Shown: positions 8,727 to 15,876 of the stretch, piece after piece
Position numbering within the stretch: position 1 is the first letter of the stretch
Layout of the letters: every line of letters starts with the position of its first letter
Source: Bacteroidales bacterium
GTDB lineage: Bacteria > Bacteroidota > Bacteroidia > Bacteroidales > JAADJA01
Reading direction: 5' to 3'
Length of the DNA: 15,876 bases
NCBI GenBank assembly: GCA_029933495.1
Contig: JAOZOC010000020.1
Location: 1 to 15,876 of the forward strand
Translations under genes and position numbers: made by a program
The notes under the pieces: model-generated
What the model saw: the letters and a program-made list of their open reading frames with translations, nothing else
Told to the model about the DNA's origin: nothing
Database searches by the model: none

Positions 8727-9473
8727 TTAGCTTTTATCTTGGGGTTTCAACTTCTCAACAGTAAACTCATCGTCTGAAATGCCCTGATTAAACTTAACAT
8801 TGGTTAGTCTTATTTTTGTAGTGTGATTCTTCTTAAGATCTTTCATTGTGACTTCAGCAGCATACCAGTAACCTTCTGATTTTTTGTAGATATAGGAAGC
8901 CTCTTTATATTTTCGGCCTGATTTGTCATAATAGATCATTGTCTTTGGATAGTAATTAGTTTTATCAATAGTAACTACTATCTTTGAATATTGCGATTTA
9001 TTCGATTTTGGAGTCATTTCAACTACATACCCACTTTCATTGGTCTCAGTTAGCAGGGGTGTAAATCTGTCTAAATATGGCCTTGTATCCATATCTTCGG
9101 TCGAAAAGTCAGTTCCGTTAAATGCCTGACTTTTGGCAAGCATTGATATTTTCTTGGGTTTTCCAAATGCAGGCATATACAACCACATAACACCATCGGG
9201 TAGAGACAGCGTGGCAATTCCCGCCTGAGATTTGGGTTTTGTGTAGCGATAAATTTTCTTGTCTACACCTTTTTGAATCATCTCAGCTTCCCTTACCTTT
9301 TCCTTCCCTGATTTACTGATTAATACAATTTCGATTGTTCCGGTCCTGTCTTTTGGTGCTGATAAGACATTATCCATTTTTGTAAGAATTGATGCTCCGT
9401 CTTGTGAAAAAGACGGTACTGCCGTAAACAGCAAAATAAAAAACAAAAAACCTGTTATTATTATTGTTTTCAT
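8727..9473 (-). CDS. LolA-like periplasmic outer-membrane lipoprotein-sorting protein
   Basis: This 248-residue protein has a signal peptide at residues 1-24 (FLFFILLFTAVPSFSQ). The mature part fits the LolA-like family (the 'outer membrane lipoprotein-sorting protein' group), a half-barrel fold that carries lipid or lipidated cargo across the periplasm. Recognisable family features are the central WLYMPAFGKPKKI segment and FNGTDFSTEDM, followed by beta strands ending in KIRLTNVKFNQGISDDEFTV. It is not the classical LolA of the LolCDE pathway. No lipobox cysteine is present, so it should be soluble. It starts 30 bases after the RND transporter stop with no promoter motif between, so the two are probably co-transcribed. 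The RND/LolA-like pairing is recurrent in bacteria, but the cargo is not known from sequence. GAAGGA lies directly against the ATG, too close to be a normal ribosome binding site. Confidence 0.85.
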   Translation of the reverse strand: MKTIIITGFLFFILLFTAVPSFSQDGASILTKMDNVLSAPKDRTGTIEIVLISKSGKEKVREAEMIQKGVDKKIYRYTKPKSQAGIATLSLPDGVMWLYMPAFGKPKKISMLAKSQAFNGTDFSTEDMDTRPYLDRFTPLLTETNESGYVVEMTPKSNKSQYSKIVVTIDKTNYYPKTMIYYDKSGRKYKEASYIYKKSEGYWYAAEVTMKDLKKNHTTKIRLTNVKFNQGISDDEFTVEKLKPQDKS

Positions 9474-9503
9474 TCCTTCAACTTTTTATTTCAGGGTGCA
9501 AAT

Positions 9504-11747
9504 TTACAACTTTCTTCTTTTAACAAGAATTAAAATTACCGGAAGCAAAGTTAATGCACCAAGACTTGATCCTATCATGCTAAAAGCAATCAATAAGCCG
9601 AAGTATTGTAAAGGTACCATTTGAGAAAAAAGCAAAACAAGGAAACCAGCAGAAACAGATATGGCATTTATTAGTATTGCTTTTCCACTAACAATTATAG
9701 AACCTTCAAGTGCCTTTTCCAAATTATTACTTTGTTCAAAAATATGATTAAAGTGAGATATGATATGTATTGAGTAGTCAATACCAATGCCAAGTGCAAC
9801 GCTTGCTACCAGAACCGTTCCGATATTAAGGGAGATTCCGGCTATTCCCATGAAGCCAAAAAGAATTATAATCGCAATTACAATTGGAATAATTGCGTAA
9901 ATCCCACTGGAAAAGGACCTTAATATCAACCCAACAATTATTATCACAAAAATTACCGCAATTGTTAGGCTGCCAAACTGGCTTTTAACAAGGCTTCTGT
10001 CCATTGTCACATCAATGAAAGGCATTCCTGTAATTGCAATCTGACAATCATCTGTCGAGTTTTCTTTAATAAACTTATCCATATATTCGCCAAATGCTTT
10101 TTTGGATTTGTTATCAGGCGACAGAAATGTTGAAAGAATAATTCCCTCATCAAGGTCGTCCGATACGAAGCGCTGCATATAGTCATTTCCATCGAGTAAA
10201 AACCAAAGTTGCTCTATCATAACTCTGTCATCAGGAATTTTCAGACCATTACCCATAACATCATTAATATCTTCAATAAGATTGGCTACCGACTGGGTAT
10301 TTTTTATATCAGGGCTTTTCTTCATATAGATTTCGGTTTTTATCATCATTTTTAGTACTTCAGGGCTTTGCATATCACCCCTGAAAAGTACAAAAACCGG
10401 TTTTGTCCCCCCAAATTTTTTAAGCATTATCTCTTCAGCCATTCGTGTTGGATCACCTTTTTTAAAATATTCTTTAATATCTACACTTCTTTCAATCTTA
10501 AAAATTCCGCCAACACTTAATACTATTAATATACTCCATACTGATAATACATATTTAGGGTGCTTAAAAAGAAGTGAATGCAGCGGAATCAGGATGTTTT
10601 TCGAAAGCATTGAATGTTTTGATCTCTCAGCAATTTTTTCTTTCTTTTTGCTGGTTATTGAAAATGCTACAATAACAGCAGGGACGAAAAATATTGATAA
10701 CAGAAGTGTGAAGAAGGTTCCGAGAGCCGTAAATATTCCAAAGTCTTTAATCATTGTCAGATAGGCACCAAAAATAAAGGATACAAAGCCTATCATTGTT
10801 GTTAAAGCAGCAAGAATTACCGGAGTAATAATAAAAGATAAAGCTGTAATAACGGCTTTTTTTCTGTCTTTTTCTTCAAACTGATTTATCCTGTTTAAAA
10901 CATGGATTGTGTAGGCACTTCCAACAGCAAGTAGAATTATCGGGATGTTATTAGATATCATTGACATCTCGTAGCCTGCAAGTCCCATTATCCCTAATGT
11001 CCACACAATTGCGATAATAGCTGTTAACAAAGGTAAGACAACACCTCTAATCGTCCTGAAACTTAACATTAGAATAAAGGCTATTAACAGAAAAGCAATC
11101 GGTAAAAGCTTCATGAGGTCTGAGGTCATCAAATCGGAGATGTAGGTCACAAGCATAGGTGAGCCGGTAAAGTAAATCTGTACCGGCAAATCCATAGCTA
11201 GTACTTTATCCTTAACAGTTCTTGCAACTGTTTGAGGGTCAGCTTCATCATTGAGAGTGAATATCATCAAAGTTGCTGTTCCGTCATCTGATATTATTGT
11301 CCCCCTGTACATATCTTTTGACATCACCCTGTCTCTCAATGCTTTTAACTCATCAGGAGTATCCGGCAGGTCATATTCATCAATCAGGTCGCCAATCTCA
11401 ATTCCAAAATCGCCACCTTTGATGTCAATTATATTGGTCAGGCTGGTTACTGCATTTATCCCTTCTACCTCTTTCAAAGTATCTGTAATCTTAACAATAT
11501 TCTGTAAAACATCTGTTTTGAAAATATTATCAGCTTCCAGAATTATAATACCCATATTGTTCCCGCCAAACTGCTCACCGATTTTTTTAAAAAGAACAGC
11601 ATGAGGGTCATCATCAGGTAAGGAGCTGATAATGTCGGAGTTTATTCTAAGGTCTTTAATGTGAAAACCAAAAAACACGGTCAATGCAAATACCAATAAA
11701 ACAATATACCACTTCAGTTTTATAGTTATCAGGGCAAGTTTATCCAT
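9504..11747 (-). CDS. RND-superfamily transporter, HAE3/MMPL type
   Basis: This 747-residue inner-membrane protein shows the duplicated RND plan. TM1 (about 12-28) precedes a periplasmic loop (about 33-208), and TM2-6 lie at about 211-362. TM7 (about 398-416) precedes a second loop (about 420-590), and TM8-12 run from about 595 to 742. The second half carries the HAE3/MMPL signature GIGIDYSIHI with Asp657, the likely proton-relay residue. The matching place in the first half is VGSAYTIHV, with Ala278 where Asp would be. Family members move lipids, hopanoids or other hydrophobic molecules outward, and the LolA-like protein directly downstream is a natural periplasmic partner. The start MDKLALITIKLKW places a short basic segment before TM1. 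The arfB gene lies 57 bases upstream, and the gap has no exact -7 element. The substrate cannot be assigned. Confidence 0.9.
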   Translation of the reverse strand: MDKLALITIKLKWYIVLLVFALTVFFGFHIKDLRINSDIISSLPDDDPHAVLFKKIGEQFGGNNMGIIILEADNIFKTDVLQNIVKITDTLKEVEGINAVTSLTNIIDIKGGDFGIEIGDLIDEYDLPDTPDELKALRDRVMSKDMYRGTIISDDGTATLMIFTLNDEADPQTVARTVKDKVLAMDLPVQIYFTGSPMLVTYISDLMTSDLMKLLPIAFLLIAFILMLSFRTIRGVVLPLLTAIIAIVWTLGIMGLAGYEMSMISNNIPIILLAVGSAYTIHVLNRINQFEEKDRKKAVITALSFIITPVILAALTTMIGFVSFIFGAYLTMIKDFGIFTALGTFFTLLLSIFFVPAVIVAFSITSKKKEKIAERSKHSMLSKNILIPLHSLLFKHPKYVLSVWSILIVLSVGGIFKIERSVDIKEYFKKGDPTRMAEEIMLKKFGGTKPVFVLFRGDMQSPEVLKMMIKTEIYMKKSPDIKNTQSVANLIEDINDVMGNGLKIPDDRVMIEQLWFLLDGNDYMQRFVSDDLDEGIILSTFLSPDNKSKKAFGEYMDKFIKENSTDDCQIAITGMPFIDVTMDRSLVKSQFGSLTIAVIFVIIIVGLILRSFSSGIYAIIPIVIAIIILFGFMGIAGISLNIGTVLVASVALGIGIDYSIHIISHFNHIFEQSNNLEKALEGSIIVSGKAILINAISVSAGFLVLLFSQMVPLQYFGLLIAFSMIGSSLGALTLLPVILILVKRRKL

Positions 11748-11804
11748 ATTTTAAATTTTCAACAAAATAAAGGAAACATTATCACATTTGCAAGCATATT
11801 AAAA

Positions 11805-12233
11805 TCAATCTGTTTCCGGCTTCTTTCTGCTTGTCTTTTTATCTGACTGTATCTTTTTGCTTTCCAGTCTTTTTTCCATTGAAGCCTTGGTTGTTTTTAT
11901 TGGAATTCGCTTTTTCGGAGGAGTAAGAGTCTTTATTATTAACAGAAAAAACTTCTCAATAGCCTGTTGCTTGTTTTTTAATTGTGACCTGAATTTTTCA
12001 GAAACCAGGATAAGCTCTCCACGGCTGTTAATCTTGTTACTCAGTTGCTGGTATATACGTTCTTTGTCATCGTCTGACAGAAGCGAGGACTTATCAATAT
12101 TAAAACGCAACTCAACTTTTGTATTCACCTTATTGACATTTTGCCCACCGGGGCCACTACTTCGCGAAGTAGAAAAGACCATCTCATCCATAAAGCGTTT
12201 CCTTGGATATTTTAATGGGTTGTCACTATACAT
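11805..12233 (-). CDS. arfB: Alternative ribosome-rescue factor ArfB (YaeJ-type peptidyl-tRNA hydrolase)
   Basis: ArfB releases nascent chains from ribosomes stalled at the 3' end of an mRNA lacking a stop codon. This 142-residue protein has the class-I release-factor catalytic fold with the GGQ motif at residues 29-31, inside SRSSGPGGQNVNKVNTKVEL. Gln31 aligns with the hydrolysis-promoting glutamine. A long lysine/arginine-rich tail (about 105-142, with PPKKRIPIKTTKASMEKRLESKK) is the part that, in E. coli ArfB, sits in the empty mRNA entry channel. The length and the absence of codon-recognition domains separate it from RF1 and RF2. The short distance from the TACCTTTG element at 12262-12255 supports the start. 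It lies head-to-head with the histidine kinase gene and may be the first gene of a transcript continuing into the RND transporter. Confidence 0.93.
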   Translation of the reverse strand: MYSDNPLKYPRKRFMDEMVFSTSRSSGPGGQNVNKVNTKVELRFNIDKSSLLSDDDKERIYQQLSNKINSRGELILVSEKFRSQLKNKQQAIEKFFLLIIKTLTPPKKRIPIKTTKASMEKRLESKKIQSDKKTSRKKPETD

Positions 12234-12254
12234 AAGGTTCTATGATTAGAACAA

Positions 12255-12262
12255 CAAAGGTA
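12255..12262 (-). promoter_or_regulatory. Candidate -7 element for arfB
   Basis: On the minus strand the sequence reads TACCTTTG, an exact TAnnTTTG match, 22 bases before the arfB ATG. That is the same distance as at pta. No clear -33 TTTG was found upstream. The same promoter could serve the RND and LolA-like genes. Confidence 0.5.
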
Positions 12263-12343
12263 GCTAAATTTATTCGCCTTACAGCCTAAAAGCTGAATTT
12301 CTAGGGAATCATGAAGGTGTATAATCCGGATCTGGCTTGTTTT

Positions 12344-12357
12344 CTGTCATCTGTCAT
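12344..12357. repeat. Tandem 7-bp direct repeat upstream of the histidine kinase promoter
   Basis: CTGTCAT occurs twice without a gap (12344-12350 and 12351-12357), ending nine bases before the -7 element at 12367. It occupies the place where an activator or RNA polymerase -33 contact would lie. A regulatory role is inference only. Confidence 0.4.
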
Positions 12358-12366
12358 TTTTTTTGA

Positions 12367-12374
12367 TATCTTTG
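12367..12374 (+). promoter_or_regulatory. Candidate -7 element for the TPR histidine kinase gene
   Basis: TATCTTTG matches TAnnTTTG and is 48 bases before the ATG at 12423, giving a leader of about 40 bases. The nearest upstream TTG (12337-12339) is 27 bases away, longer than usual, so the -33 contact is unclear. This divergent region (12234-12422) is shared with arfB. Confidence 0.5.
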
Positions 12375-12422
12375 CTAATTATCCTGAGGTAGATTATCAG
12401 CAGTCATTACACAATTAAACAA

Positions 12423-14537
12423 ATGCCCTGTTATACAAAATACCGGAGAATATTCAGCCTGTTGGTAATGGTTCTTTTATTGTGGAATCTGGAGGCTTCA
12501 GGCTCTAAACCGATGACAAAAGCAGATAGCCTGAGAGTTGAGTATCAAAATGCAAAAACCGATACAGCAAGAATAAAAATACTCTTTAAGATTGGATATC
12601 AGTTTTTGAACGGCCCGTCTGATTCATTAATTTTTCATTTTCGCAAATCGCTTGAAATTGCTGAAAAGAATCTGCAAAGGATTGGTCAGGCAGGCGGTAC
12701 CAAGAATGCCGAACTGGTAGTAACATATAAAAAATTAGCAATCAGGGCATTTATTGAAATTGGAATTGAGTATTTTTTTCAAAGTAATTATCCACTGGCG
12801 CTTGAGAATTTTTTTAAGGGGCTTGAATTTTCCGAAGAAATTGATGATATCGACTTGATTTCTGAATGTGCAAGTGAGATAGGCATTGTTTATAAAAATC
12901 AGGGTAAATATGAAGAAGCTCTGAAATTTGACAATAAGGCTTTAAAGTATGCTGAAATGGGAACGGATACTTCGTGGATTGCTTCCTGCTTTGTAAACAA
13001 TGGGTCGATTTATTATCAGAAAGGTTCTTATACTGTTGCTCTGAAAAATTATTTGAAAGCTTTGAAAATATTTGAGTTATTAGGCCACAATAAAAGAATA
13101 GAAGCTTGTTACCTGAATATCGGGAAAGTCTATTATGAACAGAATGACCTCGACAAGGCTATGACCTATTTCAGGAAAGCACTTGATATAGCAATTTTAG
13201 AAAATGAAAAAACAGGTGAGGCAGGATGCTATTTGAATATCGGAGGAATTTTTTCAGATAAAGAGCAGTATGATTCTGCCAGATATTACTTGAATAAGTC
13301 AGTAGAGTTGAGCAGAGAATTGGGATATAAACATGGCCTTGATGACTGTTACAGTTATATAGGGATCACTTATTTGAAAGAGAATAAACTGGGTGAAGCT
13401 CTTGAATTCTATAATAAGGCTCTGAAAATATCACGTGAAGAAGACGACCGCCCCGGAATAGCAGAGTCTCTGGGTAATATTGCCGGAATTTACTATTTGC
13501 AAAAGCAATACTCAAAGGCTCTCAACAAAGCTCTGCAAGGCCTTGATATTGCCAGGGAATCCGGAAATTTACCCATAATGAGAAATGTTTACAAGGTAGT
13601 ATCCCAAATCTATGAAGCAATGGGTAATCAGACTGTTGCTCTAAAATATTTCAAATTATACTCAAGAGTTAAAGACACTTTGTTTAATGATGGCAAGTAC
13701 CGTGCAATCAGAGAGCTGGAAGCTAAATTTGAAACAGAAAAAAAGGAGCAACAACTCGCACTTCTTAAAGAACAAAGTCGTGTTCAGGACTTGAAAATAA
13801 TACAAAGGAACAGAATGATGCTTGCTTTTTTGTTTTTCTTCATCCTTGCTGCTATCGCCATCTATCTCTATTTCAGGAATAAACGATTGAAATCAAAACA
13901 TAAGAATATTGAGCTGGAGCAAAAACTACTCAGATCGCAGATGAATCCGCATTTCATCTTTAATTCGCTGATTGCAATTCAAAGTTTCATTTATAATAAT
14001 GATGCTATCCTTGCAGGCGATTATCTTGCCAAGTTTGCCGATCTGGTGAGAAAAATACTAGAAAACTCCAGAATTGAATCCATAACACTTGAAAATGAAG
14101 TAAAAACAATTGAGCTTTATCTTGAACTTCAGTCTTTACGGTTTGAAAATAAATTTAATTATAAAATTGAGGTTGAGAGTGAAATTGATCCTCAAAAGAT
14201 AAAATTGCCACCAATGCTGGCTCAGCCATTCATTGAAAATGCTATTGAACATGGATTGAGACACCGGCAGGATAAGGGTTTCCTTTTTATCGGATTTAAT
14301 AAGATTGAAAATCATCTTAAATTGACAGTTGAAGACGATGGAATTGGAAGAGAGAAAGCCAAAGAGATTGAAAGAGCCAGAAAACATAAGTCACTTGCAA
14401 TGGCAATTGTTAAGGAGAGGATTGATATTTTAAGTAAGAAATTCAATGAACGGTTTATTTTGAGAGTGGAAGACCTGTATGATGACTCTGGTAAAGCTGC
14501 CGGAACAAGGATTGTTTTTGAGATACCTTGTTTGTAG
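12423..14537 (+). CDS. TPR-containing membrane sensor histidine kinase, LytS-type (His_kinase family)
   Basis: This 704-residue kinase is the likely partner of the LytTR regulator downstream. A hydrophobic N-terminus (about 10-25, LLVMVLLLW) acts as a signal peptide or anchor. About eight TPR repeats (residues about 118-440, for example YKNQGKYEEALKFDNKAL and YLKENKLGEALEFYNKAL) then lie on the periplasmic side. A short coiled coil (about 428-462) leads into one membrane helix (about 466-486, MLAFLFFFILAAIAIYLYF). The cytoplasmic kinase has the phosphoacceptor motif QMNPHFIFNSL with His510. Its ATPase has an N-box (QPFIENAIEHGL, Asn606) and a G1 box (DDGIGRE, residues 638-644). The usual glycine-rich second lid is replaced by KSLAMAIVKERID, as in related Bacteroidota kinases. 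No sensory domain other than the TPRs is present, so the signal is probably a protein or peptide. All key catalytic residues are intact. Confidence 0.92.
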   Translation: MPCYTKYRRIFSLLVMVLLLWNLEASGSKPMTKADSLRVEYQNAKTDTARIKILFKIGYQFLNGPSDSLIFHFRKSLEIAEKNLQRIGQAGGTKNAELVVTYKKLAIRAFIEIGIEYFFQSNYPLALENFFKGLEFSEEIDDIDLISECASEIGIVYKNQGKYEEALKFDNKALKYAEMGTDTSWIASCFVNNGSIYYQKGSYTVALKNYLKALKIFELLGHNKRIEACYLNIGKVYYEQNDLDKAMTYFRKALDIAILENEKTGEAGCYLNIGGIFSDKEQYDSARYYLNKSVELSRELGYKHGLDDCYSYIGITYLKENKLGEALEFYNKALKISREEDDRPGIAESLGNIAGIYYLQKQYSKALNKALQGLDIARESGNLPIMRNVYKVVSQIYEAMGNQTVALKYFKLYSRVKDTLFNDGKYRAIRELEAKFETEKKEQQLALLKEQSRVQDLKIIQRNRMMLAFLFFFILAAIAIYLYFRNKRLKSKHKNIELEQKLLRSQMNPHFIFNSLIAIQSFIYNNDAILAGDYLAKFADLVRKILENSRIESITLENEVKTIELYLELQSLRFENKFNYKIEVESEIDPQKIKLPPMLAQPFIENAIEHGLRHRQDKGFLFIGFNKIENHLKLTVEDDGIGREKAKEIERARKHKSLAMAIVKERIDILSKKFNERFILRVEDLYDDSGKAAGTRIVFEIPCL

Positions 14538-14557
14538 AGGCTAATGGTTGAATGCTT

Positions 14558-14620
14558 AAATGAATGCTTGAATGTTGAGCGAAGCGAAATCCCGCAGGGC
14601 GGGAAATGAATATTTGAATG
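14558..14620. repeat. Composite intergenic repeat: two 17-mers flanking a GC-rich hairpin
   Basis: The 17-mers at 14558-14574 and 14604-14620 (AAATGAATGCTTGAATG and AAATGAATATTTGAATG) match at 15 of 17 positions. Between them is a 29-base GC-rich core containing GCGAAGCG. The hairpin TCCCGC/GCGGGA (14590-14595 with 14599-14604, loop AGG) fills the right side of the core. Another TTGAATG lies just to the left at 14548-14554. The core composition is unlike the surrounding AT-rich sequence. No T tail follows the hairpin, so it is a poor terminator. It lies between the kinase and regulator genes and could be a dispersed REP/MITE-like repeat or an mRNA processing element. Confidence 0.6.
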
Positions 14621-14658
14621 GATGAGAAATTATTTTTTTACTTTATATCGTTTTTTAT

Positions 14659-14666
14659 TATTTTTG
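14659..14666 (+). promoter_or_regulatory. Candidate -7 element for the LytTR regulator gene
   Basis: TATTTTTG matches TAnnTTTG and lies 46 bases before the ATG at 14712. The sequence is in a T-rich stretch (14631-14665), where a chance match is more likely, and no -33 element is evident. If real, the regulator can be transcribed separately from the kinase. Confidence 0.35.
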
Positions 14667-14711
14667 AAGTCGCAAAACTTTCATAACGAATAACACATAA
14701 CAATATAATCA

Positions 14712-15449
14712 ATGCTAAAAACAGTTGTTATAGACGATGAACCAAAGGCAAGGGAAACCATAATTAATATTCTTGGTTTGGGAACTGCAAATGTCTCTGT
14801 AATAGGGGAGGCTGGAGATGTTGAGTCTGGCTTTGAAATCATTAACAGATTAAAGCCTGATGTTGTTTTGCTCGACATCAATTTACCTGACGGAACTGGC
14901 TTCGACCTTTTAAAGAAGTTTGATAAAATATTATTTAAAATAATTTTTATAACTGCTCACGAGGAATATGCAGTAAGAGCATTTAAATTCAGTGCACTCG
15001 ATTATATTCTAAAACCGGTGACAGCCGGAAATCTTTTTCAGGCAATAGAGAGAGCAAATACAACAAAACAAAAGGAAGATACCGAGGTAAAACTTTCGGC
15101 GTTTTTATCGAATCTTAATAAAATAAAAAAGATAGTTCTGAAAACTGCTGAGAGCATTCATATAATAAATATAAAAGAGATAGTACGCTGCGAGGCGGAT
15201 GTAAATTATACTACCTTTTATCTTGTAAACGGCGAAAAGTTATTTGTTTCACGACCTTTAAAAGGGTATTCCGAAATGTTAGAGTCGCTGGGATTTTATC
15301 GTACACATCAATCTCACCTCGTAAACCTCGATCATATTTCCAGATATGACAAAATGGATGGTGGCCACCTCGTTATGATTGATGAGTCAATCGTTCCTGT
15401 ATCCTCAAGAAAAAAGGAAGAGCTTTTTAAACTGTTTGAAAGGATGTAG
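14712..15449 (+). CDS. LytTR-family response regulator
   Basis: This 245-residue regulator is the probable phosphorylation target of the adjacent TPR histidine kinase. The receiver domain (residues 1-118) is complete, with acidic residues Asp8 and Asp9, phosphoacceptor Asp55 (VVLLDINLPDG), Thr81 (FITAHEEYA) and Lys101 (YILKPV). After a linker, residues about 138-245 form a LytTR DNA-binding domain with the family pattern IKEIVRCEADVNYTTFYL, the FVSRPLKGYSEML segment, FYRTHQSHLVNL and a C-terminal VPVSSRKKEEL. LytTR proteins bind paired direct repeats upstream of target genes. The targets here are unknown; the last gene of the window is the nearest candidate. The gene order of kinase then regulator on one strand, and the specific family pairing, both support a two-component system. 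The 174-base gap between them is longer than usual for co-transcribed partners and holds a repeat. Confidence 0.94.
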   Translation: MLKTVVIDDEPKARETIINILGLGTANVSVIGEAGDVESGFEIINRLKPDVVLLDINLPDGTGFDLLKKFDKILFKIIFITAHEEYAVRAFKFSALDYILKPVTAGNLFQAIERANTTKQKEDTEVKLSAFLSNLNKIKKIVLKTAESIHIINIKEIVRCEADVNYTTFYLVNGEKLFVSRPLKGYSEMLESLGFYRTHQSHLVNLDHISRYDKMDGGHLVMIDESIVPVSSRKKEELFKLFERM

Positions 15450-15656
15450 TGTTGCCTGTCAGTAACAACAGAACTAAATAATGAATTCCTGTCACTCTGC
15501 ATCACAACAATAACCCGGTATCTCATTTTTTATGCTTTTGTCCTAAATCCTTGCAAATAATAATCCATTCCCGGCGAATAATCATTCACCCGTTAAAACT
15601 CAGCACACTCATACTACCTTAGTAAAAATTACTATAAATCATATAACTGGCCGCTT
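15450..15656. other. Intergenic region without recognised signals
   Basis: These 207 bases separate the regulator from the next gene. A weak 5-bp stem, TGTTG/CAACA, lies just after the stop codon but lacks a T tail. No exact TAnnTTTG element was found before the downstream start. CTGTCACTCTGCAT (15489-15502) loosely resembles the tandem CTGTCAT repeat at 12344. I see nothing else to support. Confidence 0.4.
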
Positions 15657-15876
15657 ATGAAAACTTTATTCATATTTACTATTCTGATTATTTTGGAGGC
15701 ATGTTCTCCTGATTTATACGCACAGGTAGATACTGCATGGATTTCTAAAGGCCTTTTTCCCGAAGCGAATTCATCAACAGCAACAGTTGTAAAAGCAGAT
15801 CAATCAGGAAATGTATTTACCGCCGGAAGCATTTACAATATGAACTCTCCTTATGAAGATATTTTCATTGTTAAAT
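15657..15876 (+). CDS. N-terminus of a secreted protein, probable SBBP-type beta-propeller (cut by window end)
   Basis: The first 73 codons are present and open at the right edge. They begin with MKTLFIFTILIILEACSPDLYAQ, a signal peptide with likely cleavage after or next to YAQ, a pattern common in Bacteroidota. The following VDTAWISKG opening and VVKADQSGNVFTAGSIYN resemble SBBP/beta-propeller secreted proteins, in which a 'D-x-x-GNVYVTG' unit repeats, often ahead of a T9SS domain. LEAC is a possible but poor lipobox because of the Glu at -2. The C-terminal part needed to confirm T9SS export lies outside the window. No promoter was identified. Confidence 0.72.
   Translation, partial: MKTLFIFTILIILEACSPDLYAQVDTAWISKGLFPEANSSTATVVKADQSGNVFTAGSIYNMNSPYEDIFIVK

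Noticed and set aside
11857..12249. 130-codon plus-strand open frame opposite arfB
   Set aside because: It lies antisense over the whole GGQ-protein gene, has no recognisable domain and is explained as the reverse frame of arfB.
14590..14604. GC hairpin as a terminator of the kinase gene
   Set aside because: The stem is only 6 bp and is followed by AATGAATATTTG rather than a T run, so it is better treated as part of the repeat.
15657..15725. Lipoprotein signal (LEAC) in the last gene
   Set aside because: Glu at the -2 position is a poor lipobox, and a standard cleavage site near YAQ follows, so ordinary secretion is more likely.

Overview
The window looks like a chromosome segment from a member of the Bacteroidota. 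Three things point there: two complete secreted proteins end in type IX secretion system (T9SS) sorting domains, several genes are preceded by TAnnTTTG-type -7 promoter elements with A-rich leaders and no usable Shine-Dalgarno sequence, and the sensor/regulator pair at the right end is a TPR histidine kinase plus LytTR regulator of the kind common in that phylum. The genus cannot be read from the sequence. No rRNA, tRNA, CRISPR array, transposase or integrase was seen.

Layout. At 71-2533 (+) is a multidomain secreted protein and at 2663-6265 (-) a 1200-residue Asp-box beta-propeller/PKD protein. Both carry T9SS C-terminal domains and they converge on a strong shared hairpin terminator. A divergent promoter region (6266-6535) separates the propeller gene from pta (6536-8638, +), a full-length phosphate acetyltransferase with no acetate kinase gene beside it. 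Converging on pta is a minus-strand group, read right to left as arfB (ribosome rescue, 11805-12233), an HAE3/MMPL-type RND transporter (9504-11747) and a LolA-like periplasmic protein (8727-9473). The last two are 30 bases apart and very probably form one envelope lipid or lipoprotein trafficking unit. Divergent from arfB are a membrane TPR histidine kinase (12423-14537) and a LytTR response regulator (14712-15449), separated by a compact repeat made of two near-identical 17-mers around a GC-rich hairpin. The window ends inside a further secreted protein (15657 onward).

The functional themes are surface or secreted proteins, envelope trafficking, one central-metabolism enzyme, one ribosome-rescue factor and one two-component system. 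Most of this is recognisable chromosomal content. I did not find a clear new defence or mobile system. The points most worth checking are the composite repeat at 14558-14620, the RND/LolA-like pair with its asymmetric proton-relay motif, and the isolated pta.
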